Source: Psoroptes ovis (lineage: Eukaryota; Arthropoda; Arachnida; Sarcoptiformes; Psoroptidae). Taken from it: a stretch of DNA of 64,000 nucleotides. Shown in pieces: positions 40,101 through 52,199 of this stretch (the first letter of the stretch is position 1; the number at the start of each line of letters is the position of its first letter). Under the pieces are notes generated by a model, which did no database searches, was not told the origin of the DNA, and was given only the letters and a program-made list of their open reading frames with translations. The stretch covers positions 2,501 through 66,500 of the forward strand of contig PQWQ01000023.1 of the NCBI GenBank assembly GCA_002943765.1, written 5' to 3'. Made by a program: the position numbers and the translations under genes.

Positions 40101-43100
40101 TTCAGGTCAGTGTTAGCCACGTGCCCTTTGACTTGATTATTTGAAATGATTGCACAGCACAGCACAACCACAAATATATTTTTTCTGAGAATTTTAACCA
40201 AAAAAAAATATGTTCCAAATTCAAAGTCAATTTAATAATGATTTTGTAAATTTGTGAAATTAAATTGATCATATAACTAATCCTCGAGACCGGATATTAA
40301 TTTTTTTTTGAATTTTTCAAATATTTCTATTTTTTCAAATTTTTTTCGGATTCCTCAAACGGATTAGTGAACGAATAATATCAGATGATTTGTAAACTAA
40401 TTTGAGTTTAATTTTTAAAACTTTGAAAATTGACTTCCGATTCTTCTACTGTGTGTGACCTGCTGCTGATTATAAATTGATTAGCTGAAAATTTTTTTTC
40501 TGTTAAGACCGGAACTGGTTCAACGTACACACACAGAGAGAATGAAATGAGTTTTTTATTTATTTATTTCTCAGCTTTTGTCATCTTTTTTTTTCGATGA
40601 ATTTTCTCCGTTGTTGTAACATTGAATAAGCCTCACCCAATCTCTTGCCGTACGTGTTACGCATTGTTGCATGCAACTTTTTGGCTTAGACATGAGCTTA
40701 AGTGACCGAGCCATTCATCCGAAGAAAACCTTGACGACTCATCATCACCATCTTTGTCTTAAGATTTTTATTTGACGCCCAAAGTGTTGTTCCGTTTTTA
40801 ATTAAAATTATTTGAATTAATTAATTCAATTGGTGATTATTTCTATGTATACATCAATTCAGGTTTTTGGCGCATTTGGCAGTGTATTTCTAAACAACAA
40901 CGGCTAATTATAATTTAAATCGTTTGATAGGGGAAAGCGCATTGAATCCATTGGATCATTGTTGTTTTGGCTCCTCTTCATTAAGCAACGATCGTTCGTC
41001 ATTGTACGCATCTGCATCTTGGATCCGTCCAAATAACCAAAGTGTCCTTAAACAAACAGTGCAACAGTACAACAACAGCAGTAGCAGCAGCAACAGTTTA
41101 TCATATTTGAATAGCAGTAATAATATGCCTCATCATCAGTCTTCCGCATCATCATCGTCGTCATCTTCGTTCGTATCGAAACCGGTGAAAATGAAGCGAA
41201 CACGACAACGTGTTGATGCTGGTGAACCACGCAATAGCTATGCAAGTATTGCTAATTTTTCATCTCGTGGTGGTTACCATGGTTACAGCAGTAAATATTC
41301 ATCAGCCACCACCAACACCAATACTGCTAATCATCATCATCACAATCAGCATCGACAAATGCCAGGCATCGAATCAATGAATGCAAATAATGGCAACATT
41401 CAAACATGCACAAACAGTAACAGTGGTAGCAATGCTCATCATCATCATCATCATCAGCCACATACGAATCCTTACGCGGCCATTGCAATCAATCATCATC
41501 CTTCACCGATCCCTGACCTATCTCAAAATCCATATCTGACTCCTCCGAAGAATATTCTTCGAGATTCTCCCTTCTATCATCGATCATCATGTGGTGGTGG
41601 TGCAGGCGATGTGATGATGGACCATCATCAAGCATCATTTTTTCAGCAGTTATGTCATCAAAATCCGATGACTACTGCATTCATCAATCAGCAATCAGCG
41701 CAGCAACAATCATCAGTCAATAAATCGGGCTTATTTAGTGCAAATAACAACAACAAATATCACATTGAACAGCAATCTTCAATCAACACTGATCAAATGA
41801 ATTGTACAGGTAGTAATTATCATCAAGCGGCTGCATTTTTGCATCAATTACAATCGATTAATGCGCACAATAATGGCAACGATAGCAACAATATGGCCAT
41901 GGCAGCCACAAATCTTTTGAATAATTTGCAATCAGCCAATGAAATAGCTGCAGCCACAAATTCTTTGTTTGCTGCAAACAATGTTTTCGATGCTCAGCTA
42001 TTAAGAGATATTCTTGAGAGTGGTGCTGCAGTTGCGGCAGCTGCCGCCGCCGCTGCTGCCGTTGCAAACAATGAAATGGAGTCGTCGGAAGACAAAAGTT
42101 CAAAGCAAACATCGAATGCGAGAAATTGTGAGCTGACAAGCAACAAATCCTGTTCACCGTTTCGGAACGGTTCTTGTATGTTGGGGGGCGAGCAATCGAA
42201 CAAACAACAGAACAGATTCAACAATGTTGAATCATCCGAAGCAGACAACAGATCATCATCCTTACTATTTGATTATATTGGCGATTCTTGTTTCGGAGAA
42301 GCATCATGTAAACAGCCAGTCGATCCAGCTGGTCCAAAAGATCATGTGTTAAACATTGAGCAAGATGAGCGCGGCGAAAACAGTACAAATGATATCATTG
42401 CTGGTTTACATGAAGAGGATCCAGTTAACAGAAGTAAACAAACCGACTGCACTGAGAATGATGATGATGATCCTAAGATGAAAGCCACAAGTCTTAATGA
42501 AGGTAGTGGCATAAATGAAAGCCAAACAAATAATGATGACGACTGTCGTGGCGAAGTGGTGGTGGTGGTCACAGCAGCTGAGATGGAACGGGACGGAAAT
42601 CTAGCAAAGGAGGAGCAATACGCGAATAATGCTCGACCTCCGTTACATTCATTGAACACTTCAAATCAGCCAAATTGTGCTGTGAACAAACAAAGCAGTA
42701 GCTTAGGATCGACCTTCTCAGCAACATCATCGTCGTCGTCGTCTGAGGAGAGTATTTCTTTAGGTGAGTTTGTCGTCTTTGCAATCATTCATTGCTTACA
42801 TCTCGTTCCATTTAGATCGTTCTTGTTGTGCATCTTTGCTTAATTCAAATCATCATTCGAATAAACCAAGTTTGCTGTGCAGTAACCAACGCGACTTGGA
42901 CGTTGACAAACGACACACTTCACTAAAAATTCATTCCTCAGTTGATTGTTCGCAAGAAAATATGCTTTTGGAAAGGTTACCAAACAACAACAGCACCAAT
43001 CGATTATCAACATCAATCATGAAATCAGATTTGGATGACGAAGACGACACATCAGCCAGTAATGGTCATCTTGACCATGTAAACAGTGAAAACACCAACA

Positions 43101-46100
43101 AGACCACATCATCCTGCATAAATGGTGCACCATCCACAGCCACAATCATAATCAATGGCTGTAAAAAACGCAAACTTTATCAGCCACAGCAATCGACTAA
43201 AATGGTGAATAGTAGTAATGGCAGTATTGATACTGAAGATGATTTAGATGATGAGGATGACGATGTGGATGAGGATGGTGATGAACTCGTCAACAGTAAT
43301 AACAACAATAACAATGATGATGATGATGACAACGAACCGAACAACGACGAACGTCGATTACATTCGATCGAGGTCGAAGACATGAGCAATGTTGGTGTTG
43401 TCGGAGAGGATGATGAAGGATATGACGAAAGTGGCGTCGTTCTGCAAGATCAGCAACAACAACAACGATCGCAATTGTCACAACATCAATCATCGATGAT
43501 CGAAGAAACCAAGTCAAATATTGAATTGAACCATAAGGAATTGGATCTATCACTGACGTCGTCCACTTCCTCTCACAATATTGATGCACAACAACGTTCA
43601 AACATTAATAATGATTCCACTATTAATAACAACAAACGAGCTCGTATGTCCGATTATGAACGTGATTTAAGTAAATTTCAACAACAACTTTTCCAAAAAT
43701 ATACGGCCTTTCAATTGTTTCAACAACAACAACAACAATCCAAATCCAATGGCCGTTCGCCCAGCACAACAGCAAACACCGCCACTTCATATAATCAGCG
43801 TTCTAGTCCGCTTTCGAATGTAATTATGAACAATACAAATGTAAACACTCAGAGCAACCACAGTGATTGTGATATGATTAATATTGCACCGGACGCCGCA
43901 ACTTTATTTGCTGCAGCTGCCGTCGCTGCCAGTGAATCGTTCGGTCAAATGTCACCATCAGCGGCCGCACATCTTCCACAACAACAGCCGCAACAGCAGC
44001 AGCCAGCATCATCGGATAAAATTTGTAAAATTTATGACATGGATTTATTTGTCGAAGCAGTCACTTCACAAGTGATTCAGTCTATGAGCAGAATCGTTGC
44101 CAATTCAATTCGATCACAAATAGAAGCTCAACAGCAGCATCAACGACCGCAACAGACACAACCGACAATCACTAATCAACGATCATCAGTCAAAGAGACA
44201 AACACCAGCAGTAAAGCAGGAGCCACCGATTTATTGGCACAAATGTTGGATGCAAAATACTCACGTCAAATGAAAACGACAGCTTCATCGCCTGTGAATA
44301 ACAACAAAAATGGTCGTGATGCGTCTGGTAGTCCATTCTCTGTATCACCGGTAAGCAAAGCTTCATCATTTGTTTATCCCCCGAACGCTGCTGCCTCTGG
44401 CTTTGGTTATGGTAAACAAGCCAGTGGTATGTATGGACGTGATACCCCTGTTATGGTCAATACAAATTCAACATCGTCCAACTCTTATCCAGTAGCCGCT
44501 ACAGCGGTTTCACCGGTTATGGCCGCCGAACAAACTGAAGCCATTTCTTTGGTCGTAGGACCAGCCAAAAAACGCCGCAACAAAGTCACAGATTCTCGAT
44601 TGCCAGTTCGAACACCGACCAGAATCAATCGCACTCACAACAATGATGATCATCTTCGTGAAACTTTATCAGTCAGTCCACCTCTGTTGACCAATGGTGG
44701 TTCAGTTCACTTTCCCACAGCAGCAGCTACAGCAAATTCTTTACCCGGATCATTGGCTAGTCTTCAACATGCAAATGAATTCTTTGACCCGACCACCATC
44801 ACTACTGCCACCGGTGCAACAACCCCGTTTTCATTTGGTGAACAGCCAGCCGCTTCTCGATTAGCCAATTCATTGTTTAACGCTGAAGACGTAGATCAGC
44901 TTAAAAACAGTCTTACTGCAACAAATACCACAAATGGTTCATCAGTGAATGGAGCAGTAGCTTCAAGTGGCACCGATGCTGTAGCGAATGCAGTGGCAGC
45001 AGCCGCAACTGCTCATCATCTTCGTATGTTTGTGGCTAGTCGAGCATCTCCTGATTCAATGAGTGGTGGTTATCCTGGAGCCGTTCTTAGTTCTTATGGT
45101 CGTGGCAGTGGAACTGGCAGTGAAAATGGTGGTGACGGATCCGAAACAAATGATACGCAATCACTGTATGATCCATCGATGCCTATGATATCCTTTTCAA
45201 AAATAAAAAACCAAAAAAATCCCAAATCCTTTTCCCAATCTAAAATGAATTATTTCTCCTTAACTGCTTTGCACACCAGTACTCTTTCTCCAATGCATCT
45301 TAGGAAAGCCAAATTGATGTTTTTCTACGTAAGATATCCGAGTTCGTCCATACTGAAAATGTTCTTTCCAGACATTAAATTCAACAAAAACAACACTGCA
45401 CAATTAGTCAAATGGTTCTCGAATTTCCGGTAAGTTTTTGAAATATTTCATTCTTGGCCATATTTTCTATTCTTTGTTTGATGCACAACACATAAAACCA
45501 ATGCAAAAAACCCAAAAAACAAGCCAGGTGTTTATCGCGCGACAGCGAGAATTGCCCGCTTTCTCTTTCAAAAATTAGTTTGTGTGCATTGTGTTTGCAA
45601 AATAAAAGCAAAGACTTTAAATTTTGGATCCAGGACCTTGTTGTTTTTGTTTGTTGAATGAAAAACAAAATAGAAACAAGAATAATGACTTGTACCAAAG
45701 TAATAATAATGCGGTCGAGGTCAAATGTTTGATAGTCAAAGTAGAGACTGGTTTTTTTTACTGTTTTTTTTTGCTGAACGCCTGGATATCCTTCTCGCGC
45801 TAGTGATTATTATTTGCTTCAATCAAAGTGTGTTCTTTTGTTGAAAAAGCCCCACGCAATCTATTCATTCACAAACAACAAGCGAGGCGATACCAAAATT
45901 GATTCAAGTCGACCGGGTAGAGACCGTTATCTTGATGAGCATCTATTCACAATGCTACATTTTTTGCGCGCGCGAGCTTTCAACATTTTCGTGAGTCATC
46001 AGTTGAGTGTGCAAAGAGAAGGGAATTTTAATATGTGAAAGTGAGAGCCGAGATGCTTTTTTTGTTTGTTTGGCCATTTGTTCAACAAGAATACAGACAC

Positions 46101-47508
46101 ACACAGACATCGATTCAATTCTTTGGCCAATTTCTTTTGTTCGATTTTCGAATGAATTGATTTCATTTGAAAAATTGTGTTCACTTTATTTGACTGTTTG
46201 CTTTACTTTGCACGAGCACAAAATAGTCAAATGCTTCTTTTCATCTGCTCTTCTAGCTTTCTTATTTCGGTCAGTGACAATTATGTGGTTCGGTTCGGGC
46301 AGATTCATTATTCAATTCCCAAGAATTATTTGTGCAATTAGAACAAGAATGTTTGTGCAGTCAAATAATGCAAAGTATCATCAATCACAACTCTCATCAA
46401 ACGTTTTTCTCGACTTTACCCGACTCAATGTGAATAGGTCATTTACATGTTGACTGACTAAATCGAACATAAAGGGTTATTGCCTTCTCTCTCTCTCTCT
46501 TTCTTTTTCTTCTTTTGAAATGTCTTAGTTTCAATCATTGAATGGTATGATACATCCATTCATTGTTGATAGGGACAAAGTCGAAAGTGAAAAGGTCAGC
46601 TTTAATAATCTTTAGTAAAAATCATCAAAGATATTTGTTGGCAGCATCTGCATCTTTTCTTCGAGCACCTGGTGACTTATGTTTGGAATGTTTTTTTAGA
46701 TTTCCTGGTGACAGCAACCGGCAGCCAGCAAATGATGAAAAAATATTTGTTCTCTCTCTGCACAGTTTCAATGACGAAATGTGTGTGTTGCATGTTCAAT
46801 GAATGAATGAATGAATAGTTAATCAAATGAAATTGTTAAGACAAGCTAAGACGCGCGACTAAAACTATGCAAAATGTATTGGCCTTTTGTCCTTGCCTTG
46901 GCAACTGCTGTTGTTATGAATGTCGGTTTGGCCTATTTATCGGTTTTTATTTATTAAGAAAAATATTTGCCCGACGTCTTAAGTCGAAAAAATGTCTGCA
47001 TCAGATGGCGGAAATGAAATAAGATTGAATTGTTTGTTGAATTTGTTGAATGAATTCATAAATAATTGGTTTGTTTTTTGTGTTGTTGTTTACTACAGCG
47101 AATTTTATTACATTCAAATGGAAAAATATGCTCGTCAAGCATTAAGCGAAGGCACCAAAGGTGCTGAAGATTTACATGTCACCGATGATTGTGAATTACT
47201 GCGTGTACTTAATCTTCATTACAATCGAAGCAATCACATTGCGGTAAGTTTGTATTGTTTCAGTCCAATTGAGAGACATTCAATTTTCATTTCATGAATT
47301 TTATTTGTATTTGTATCTCTGACCACAGATTCCTGAAAATTTCCGTTCAGTGAGCGAAACAACATTACGAGAATTTTTTAAATCATTACAACAAAACAAA
47401 GATACGGAACAATCTTGGAAGAAAGCCATTTACAAAATCATCGCCAGATTAGACGATAATGTGCCCGAATATTTTAAGAATCCCAATTTCATGGAACAAT
47501 TAGAGTGA
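19105..47508 (+). CDS. pros: Prospero homeobox transcription factor
   Basis: Atypical homeodomain factor that drives cell-cycle exit and differentiation of neural progenitors. Exons: 19105-19183, 40931-42763, 42816-45187, 45275-45429, 47099-47243, 47329-47508; 1,587 aa. The join from exon 1 (DNDK|G) over the 21.7-kb intron is in phase, but I infer it from splice sites only. N-terminal conserved island KRTRQRVDAGEPRNSY; a poly-His run, a poly-Ala run (~42027-42066), acidic runs and Gln runs follow. Other family islands: KRARMSDYERDLSKFQQQL, YDMDLFVEAVTSQVIQ, EQTEAISLVV. The homeo-prospero domain fills residues ~1429-1587: [58 protein letters not shown]. Intron 45188-45274 has AT-AC ends; retaining it would add 29 residues (1,616 aa). 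Confidence 0.93.
24220..24239. repeat. (ATA)n microsatellite in prospero intron 1
   Basis: Short uninterrupted trinucleotide run, preceded by interrupted copies from about 24196. Non-coding. Confidence 0.8.
26254..26295. repeat. CA/TG inverted repeat (hairpin)
   Basis: CGCACACACACACAT at 26254-26268 faces ATGTGTGTGTTTGTGCG at 26279-26295 with a 10-base loop, giving about 15 paired bases with a small bulge. Built from a CA microsatellite, so probably not a regulatory RNA. Confidence 0.6.
45188..45274 (+). other. U12-type AT-AC intron in prospero
   Basis: The 87-nt segment starts ATATCCTTTT, an exact U12-type AT-AC donor. It contains TCCTTAAC (45257-45264), an exact U12 branch-point core, with the branch A (45263) 11 nt before the terminal AC. 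Removal is phase 0 (…MPM|TSTLSPMHL) and brings the conserved [13 protein letters not shown] homeodomain start next to the conserved DPSMPM upstream block. The segment has no in-frame stop, so its retention would insert 29 residues. It contains no GT dinucleotide, so no conventional U2 intron can be nested in it. Confidence 0.85.
45430..47098 (+). other. Prospero intron inside the homeodomain (1.67 kb)
   Basis: GTAAGT after FSNF-CG and TACTACAG before CGAATTT; the codon for Arg is split 2+1 and the frame closes. No recognisable gene inside. A 148-codon open frame at 46007-46453 begins at GTG, is Cys/Phe-rich and resembles nothing; I read it as chance. Contains a CT run at about 46486-46500 and a TGAA run near 46798-46816. 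Confidence 0.75.
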
Positions 47509-49199
47509 CCAGAATCATCTTTTACTCTTCCCAAACAAACAACTAGTCCATAAATGAATCATGTATCAAATAATCTATCTTCCACATACACCAACCACCA
47601 ACCACACATTCCTTCATTGATCATTCAAAATAAAAATGACAAAAGTGAGCACCGCACACACACAGACAAAGCACAAATTGAAATGACAAAGCGATGAGTG
47701 TACAATGACTAGTCTCTTACAAACAATGACGTGGACCAATAAACGATCAATTATGTTCAATATAAATAAAAATGAGTGAATCAAGTCAAATAAAGTCAAA
47801 AAGAACAAATCGCCCTTTAATTGTTGATATTTGCACACAAACACACACTTTAAACATCATTCATTAGTCCATTGATTATCATCATACATTAAAAAACCCA
47901 TTGTTTAATTGCACCAATTCACATTCACCAATATATACCTATTTTGTTATTTACGTATGATTGATTGATAGACAAATTTCTTTTTCTTTGTTTTGTTATA
48001 AGTGAAACAAATATTATTATTATTATTATTGATATTATTGATATATTATACTATTATTATTATCATCTTATCTCATCAACTAATTGTATCAATCCATACA
48101 TAATCAATTGATTTGATTAAATGTAAGCATTCCAATTTTTTTTTATTTAAATCAAACACAACAAAATGAACAAATGAATAATGATGATCTGCATTACTAC
48201 AGACTCAGATCAATATTTCCAAATAATTGACAAACATATCTTTTAACATACAAAACAAATGGCTTAACAAATGAATGAATGAATTTATTATTCTTTATTT
48301 ATTTCACTTAATTTATGAATGATTTTAGACAATTATTAATTGCTAATATTTACACACAAATTTACTCTATTGTATTCGATCATCGGAATAAATAATTTCA
48401 ATTCAAATCAATCGTTATTCTAAAATGTTTGATTATTATTTGTGTTTGTCGTCGTCAAATTCATGTTTCGATTGTTTCAAATGACAATAGCCATTGTGTT
48501 CTAACGTAAATGCAACAATTGATTATTTCTGTTTGTTTTTTTATTAATGCGTTTTTTACTGATTAGCGACAAGCAGTCTGCCTTTTTTGTAAACTTATTT
48601 GTTTTTTTTGTTCATAAGATAAAACACAACAATCGTCCATCCGGCCATTGATAGTTTTGGCAAATAAGTTTTGTTTTAATCATAATTCAATTTAGCCAAG
48701 AAGCCAATTTTTTTTTGTTTTTGAGAAGACCTTAGCTTCATCCTTCCTGCAAAGCTATTATCGTTATCAATTGGCCAAGTCCATTGCCATCAGATTGCGT
48801 TATTCGTTACATGATTTTCAAACATTGCCAGTTACGTTAATTTGCCTATTCCTTTATACATCGATTGCTTCTTAGCCAAAAAACGATTGCCTTTTGATTT
48901 TTCCGATTGCTTATTGAACACACTTATCATAACTCGACAAAAGCAATTTTTTAAGATTTTTGTCGCTGTTCAGTGATAAACAGCAACCGACAAAAAAATA
49001 GAGCACCGACAATGAATCCGGTGACATTTAAGATATGTAGGCATAAGCCATTCACTCTTCCTTTGCAAAAATGCCGACTTTCTAAAGTCAGTCACACAAA
49101 ATGCCGCGAGATGGCACTGTATTATTTGTTTACTAATCATTTGGTATTCACTCATAGATTATCATGTGCTGAATTGATTGACGCAATCCTTTCGAATGA
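47509..49199. other. Prospero 3' region and SAYSD1 upstream region
   Basis: 1.7 kb of AT-rich DNA. The proximal part contains AATAAA-type signals (about 47628, 47764, 47794) suited to prospero 3' ends. An (ATT)n-rich stretch lies at about 48010-48062. Near 49109-49116 an AGATGGCA motif lies 84 bp before the SAYSD1 start. A 76-codon + frame overlapping the SAYSD1 start (48973-49203) has no family similarity I can see; I regard it as 5' UTR. Confidence 0.5.
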
Positions 49200-49958
49200 A
49201 TGATGACCATGGACACTGAAAACGGTGACGAAAAAAAATTGACCGCAAAACAACGTCTGGAGATGTTTCAATCATCAATGAATCAATTGGTGAATGACAA
49301 TCAGATCAAGAATGTTCGTCAAATGCTTCATGAAAAATATTTACGAAATAAAGCAGAATCGAAACAATTGGCAGCTGAAGATAAAATTGAATTTAGCAAA
49401 GAAAAGAAGAAAGGGGTGAGTAAAATTAAATACAACAAACAAATGGCAGCAGTGTTTCGATTCGGCACAAATAACAACCATCAATTGCGAAATCGACATA
49501 ATGAACGACGCGATCAGTTAGAAATAGACCCACTGCTGAATGACCCAAATGTTTTGTTTGAGAATTTCGCATTCGATGATGACGATCAAATGAGAGATGA
49601 TCTGCCGTTCTTTTATGATCAACGCAATCATATCGATGAGCCAGACGAAGATGATGATGATTCATTTCGATGGCTCATTCTTAGTTCATTGCGACAATTA
49701 TCTTGGCAACGAATCGCTTTCTGGAGTTTATTACTCATGCTTTATGGTTGTGGCCAATGGCAAGCTAATCGTTTCGGATTTGGCGCACCTTTTCTAATGA
49801 TTTCAATGCTGTTATTTATTGCCATTAATTTACGTCGTAAATCTCCCGGTGAATTGAGTGCATATTCCGTATTCAACCCAGATTGTCGCCCCATTCCAAC
49901 AGTCGCATCGAATGAACAGCCCAGAGAGCAGATTCTATTAGGATTCGGACCATTATGA
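49200..49958 (+). CDS. SAYSD1: SAYSvFN domain-containing protein 1
   Basis: ER membrane protein; the human protein is linked to translocation-associated quality control, recognising UFM1-modified ribosomes at stalled translocons. Single exon, 252 aa, starting MMTMDTENG; the second ATG could equally be used. The N-terminal half is charged and helical (AKQRLEMFQ, KNVRQMLHEK). An acidic stretch precedes a hydrophobic region of two close segments (WQRIAFWSLLLMLYGCG and FGAPFLMISMLLFIAINL). The diagnostic motif ELSAYSVFNPDC follows, and the end is GFGPL. A GTGAGT inside (about 49415) has no usable acceptor at a normal distance, so I kept one exon. Convergent with COG2, stops 25 bp apart. Confidence 0.9.
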   Translation: MMTMDTENGDEKKLTAKQRLEMFQSSMNQLVNDNQIKNVRQMLHEKYLRNKAESKQLAAEDKIEFSKEKKKGVSKIKYNKQMAAVFRFGTNNNHQLRNRHNERRDQLEIDPLLNDPNVLFENFAFDDDDQMRDDLPFFYDQRNHIDEPDEDDDDSFRWLILSSLRQLSWQRIAFWSLLLMLYGCGQWQANRFGFGAPFLMISMLLFIAINLRRKSPGELSAYSVFNPDCRPIPTVASNEQPREQILLGFGPL

Positions 49959-49983
49959 ATTAAATGAAAGCAATAAATTGTGT

Positions 49984-52199
49984 TTATTTTAACAATTTCA
50001 ATGAATCAATGATTGCTAATAATTCTTTGTATGATTTGAAAGCAGCAATGTCTATGGCCAGCTTTTGGTTTAACTGCAAAATGAAAGAATTAATTTCGAT
50101 TAATTCAAATGAATGAATAGAAGACTCACTTGTTGAGCGAATGTAGTGACATCAAAGTAAATTTGTAGTCTTATTTTATCATCATCCGACATGCGAGTGT
50201 TGATGACTGCTGTGTGTTGAAGTGTTTTGTGTTTTTTCAACTTCTTAAGACTGTCTTCGGTCTTCTGAACCGAAGTTAATACTTCCAGTGTGGAATGTTT
50301 GTAATGCACAGTTAAATCATTGAGAATGTCATGAAAGAGTTGTTCACTTTTGATGTGTCCATCGTTTAACATTTGCATAGATTCGATTAGTTGAGCAATG
50401 CATTTATCGACATATGAAGAAGCTTCTTTTGGTTTTTCTTTGTTGGTTCGCCGATACAATCGAGGAATATCATTCACTTGGTTCAGCCAAACTTTACATT
50501 CATTCACAATTTGATTACGTAGTAAAGTCATTAATTTGTTGATGGCTTTCGATTGAAAATTGACTACAAATTCATCAAATGAATGTCTAAGTGAATTTCT
50601 TTCGATCGAGTTGTCATTGTTTGATGTCAATCGATGAATCAAATAATTCTTATGATAATCAAACCAAAGTGGCTCAATGTGACTTGTGAACAGTATGCTA
50701 GATTCTTCTAGAAATTTATACGAATCAAATATCAAAGCGATTAATGTTTGCCGATCCAAACGTTTGTTATCTACTTGATTGTCGTTGATTTTGGCAGTGT
50801 CTATGGCAGCAATCCAATTGGTGAATCTGGCAAAAACTTTGAGCGTCAATTTCCAGCAATACACCAGCAAATGACCCATATTATCACATTTTGGCCAACA
50901 TTCCTGTACTTGATCATAAATCATTTGACTGACATTCAAACGATACAAACTGTGGCTGTTTCGGTTGAATGTGAAGCCAAATTGATCCAAGTTATTTTCC
51001 AATTGTGTCGATAAATTGCGAAGTTTCATATGAAAATAGACATTTAATTTGAATTTTGATTTTAATCGTTTGAAACTGTACTGTTGCTCCAATCGATATG
51101 AATAATGGGAATGTTTAGTTATTTGCAGAAATTGCTCCACAAATTTGTTGGTTGCCAAATAGATTCGTTCAAATGAATTCAAATCAGACAAATCCAAGAG
51201 AATTGGCGATCGTACTAGAAATGATTCGATGAATGGGTCCCAAATGATTGCGATTATAAGATCAAATTGTCGATTGTTAACCAACACATGAATCCAGACC
51301 GACCATTCATTTTGTATCGATTGCAATGTTTGATTGTACACGGTTTGCACTTGATGATTAGAAGAATCAATTATTTCTTGATAACGAGGCATTACTATTT
51401 GATTTTGAATAATTTGTTTGAATTTTTCAACATGATCATTGTCAATCAAAAATAATGATATTATTTCTTCAAGAGCGATGCTCAATTGTTCACAAAGTAA
51501 TTGGTCATTTGCAAGACTTGATTGATTATAATTCAACAAATACAGTAGTTCACGTTCAAGATGTGAATCGAATTGTTTGGTGATCATTTGTAAACGTTGT
51601 TGTAGATTTATTATAAATTTATTTGAAGTACATTTCAAACAATTCTTATTCATATTTAAACGAGTCATTAGTGTGGCATTCTCGATCAAAGGCGCATAAA
51701 GATTCGATTGTTTAGTTCGTAGATTATGAGAATGAGAAGATAGCGCTTCAATTTGTGTTGCGTTTGCTTCAATCCGATCCATATAATCAATCATTTCGAG
51801 AATTAATGAAAGTTTACGCTCAGTTTTGATTATGGTGTCCAGTCTGTTTTGTTTGACAGTAATCGAATTGATTGTTTGTTCAATCATTGTACAGCTATGA
51901 TCAGTTTCATTCTTCAGTCGCGAAACAGGTGTTTTAATATTTTGAATTAATTTATCGAAACCAACTAAATTTGCAGACAAATTGACGAATTCAGTGTAAT
52001 CTTGATTGATCAAATCATACATTGATTGTTTGAGTAATTTAAGATAGCCACTGAGCTGTTCTTTCAAAGTTTCCAATGAATGCATACGTTTACTGATTCG
52101 ACGAACAAATCCATCAACGCTGAAAGTTTCGCTTAAGAAATTTTCATCAGCAAAACAATAGTTTTCTGGCACATTCGGAATAAATCCCGTTTGATTCAT
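49984..52199 (-). CDS. COG2: Conserved oligomeric Golgi complex subunit 2
   Basis: Lobe-A subunit of the COG tethering complex, which captures retrograde vesicles at the Golgi and maintains glycosylation enzymes. Coding order: 52199-50130 and 50073-49984, a 56-nt GT-AG intron; 719 aa (human 738). The N-terminal region is typical: CFADENFLSETFSVDGFVRR, then a long coiled-coil segment including YTEFVNLSANLVGFD. The remainder is helical without catalytic motifs, ending LAIIDSLKLLK. Its start lies 163 bp from the UTP3 stop on the same strand; an AAGATGGC motif (minus strand, 52289-52296) is 90 bp upstream of the ATG. Confidence 0.92.

Larger units (their letters stand above)
19184..40930 (+). other. 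Prospero intron 1 (21.7 kb)
   Basis: Begins GTAGGT after exon 1 and ends TTTGATAG before exon 2. It is over a hundred times longer than most introns in the window and has no recognisable nested gene. Base composition and short repeats (AAAC, GAAT, CATC, CA/GT runs) are those of non-coding DNA. Open frames inside (for example 22798-23142 minus and 35162-35560 minus) show no family motif. It includes E-box-like CACGTG sites (about 38775 and 40120), a CA/TG hairpin near 26254-26295, and a tandem GATGGCGACA motif near 36848-36866. A large regulatory intron is expected for a neural developmental gene; individual enhancers cannot be called from sequence alone. Confidence 0.7.

Noticed and set aside
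40001..40201. Minus-strand 66-codon frame with signal-peptide-like start in prospero intron
   Set aside because: It starts at TTG, not ATG, has no upstream exon I can support, and no family match; hydrophobic starts arise easily in AT-rich DNA.
45188..45274. Treating the 87 nt simply as prospero exon
   Set aside because: Exact U12 donor and branch-point sequences at the right spacing, plus the match in place to the fly twintron, are too specific for coding chance; retention remains possible and is reported.
46007..46453. 148-codon + frame in the homeodomain intron of prospero
   Set aside because: Starts at GTG, is Cys/Phe/Ile-rich without motifs, and lies in an intron with clear splice sites on both sides.
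49415..49452. Possible tiny intron in SAYSD1 (GTGAGT...GCAG)
   Set aside because: Only ~37 nt, no pyrimidine tract; the uninterrupted frame is plausible.
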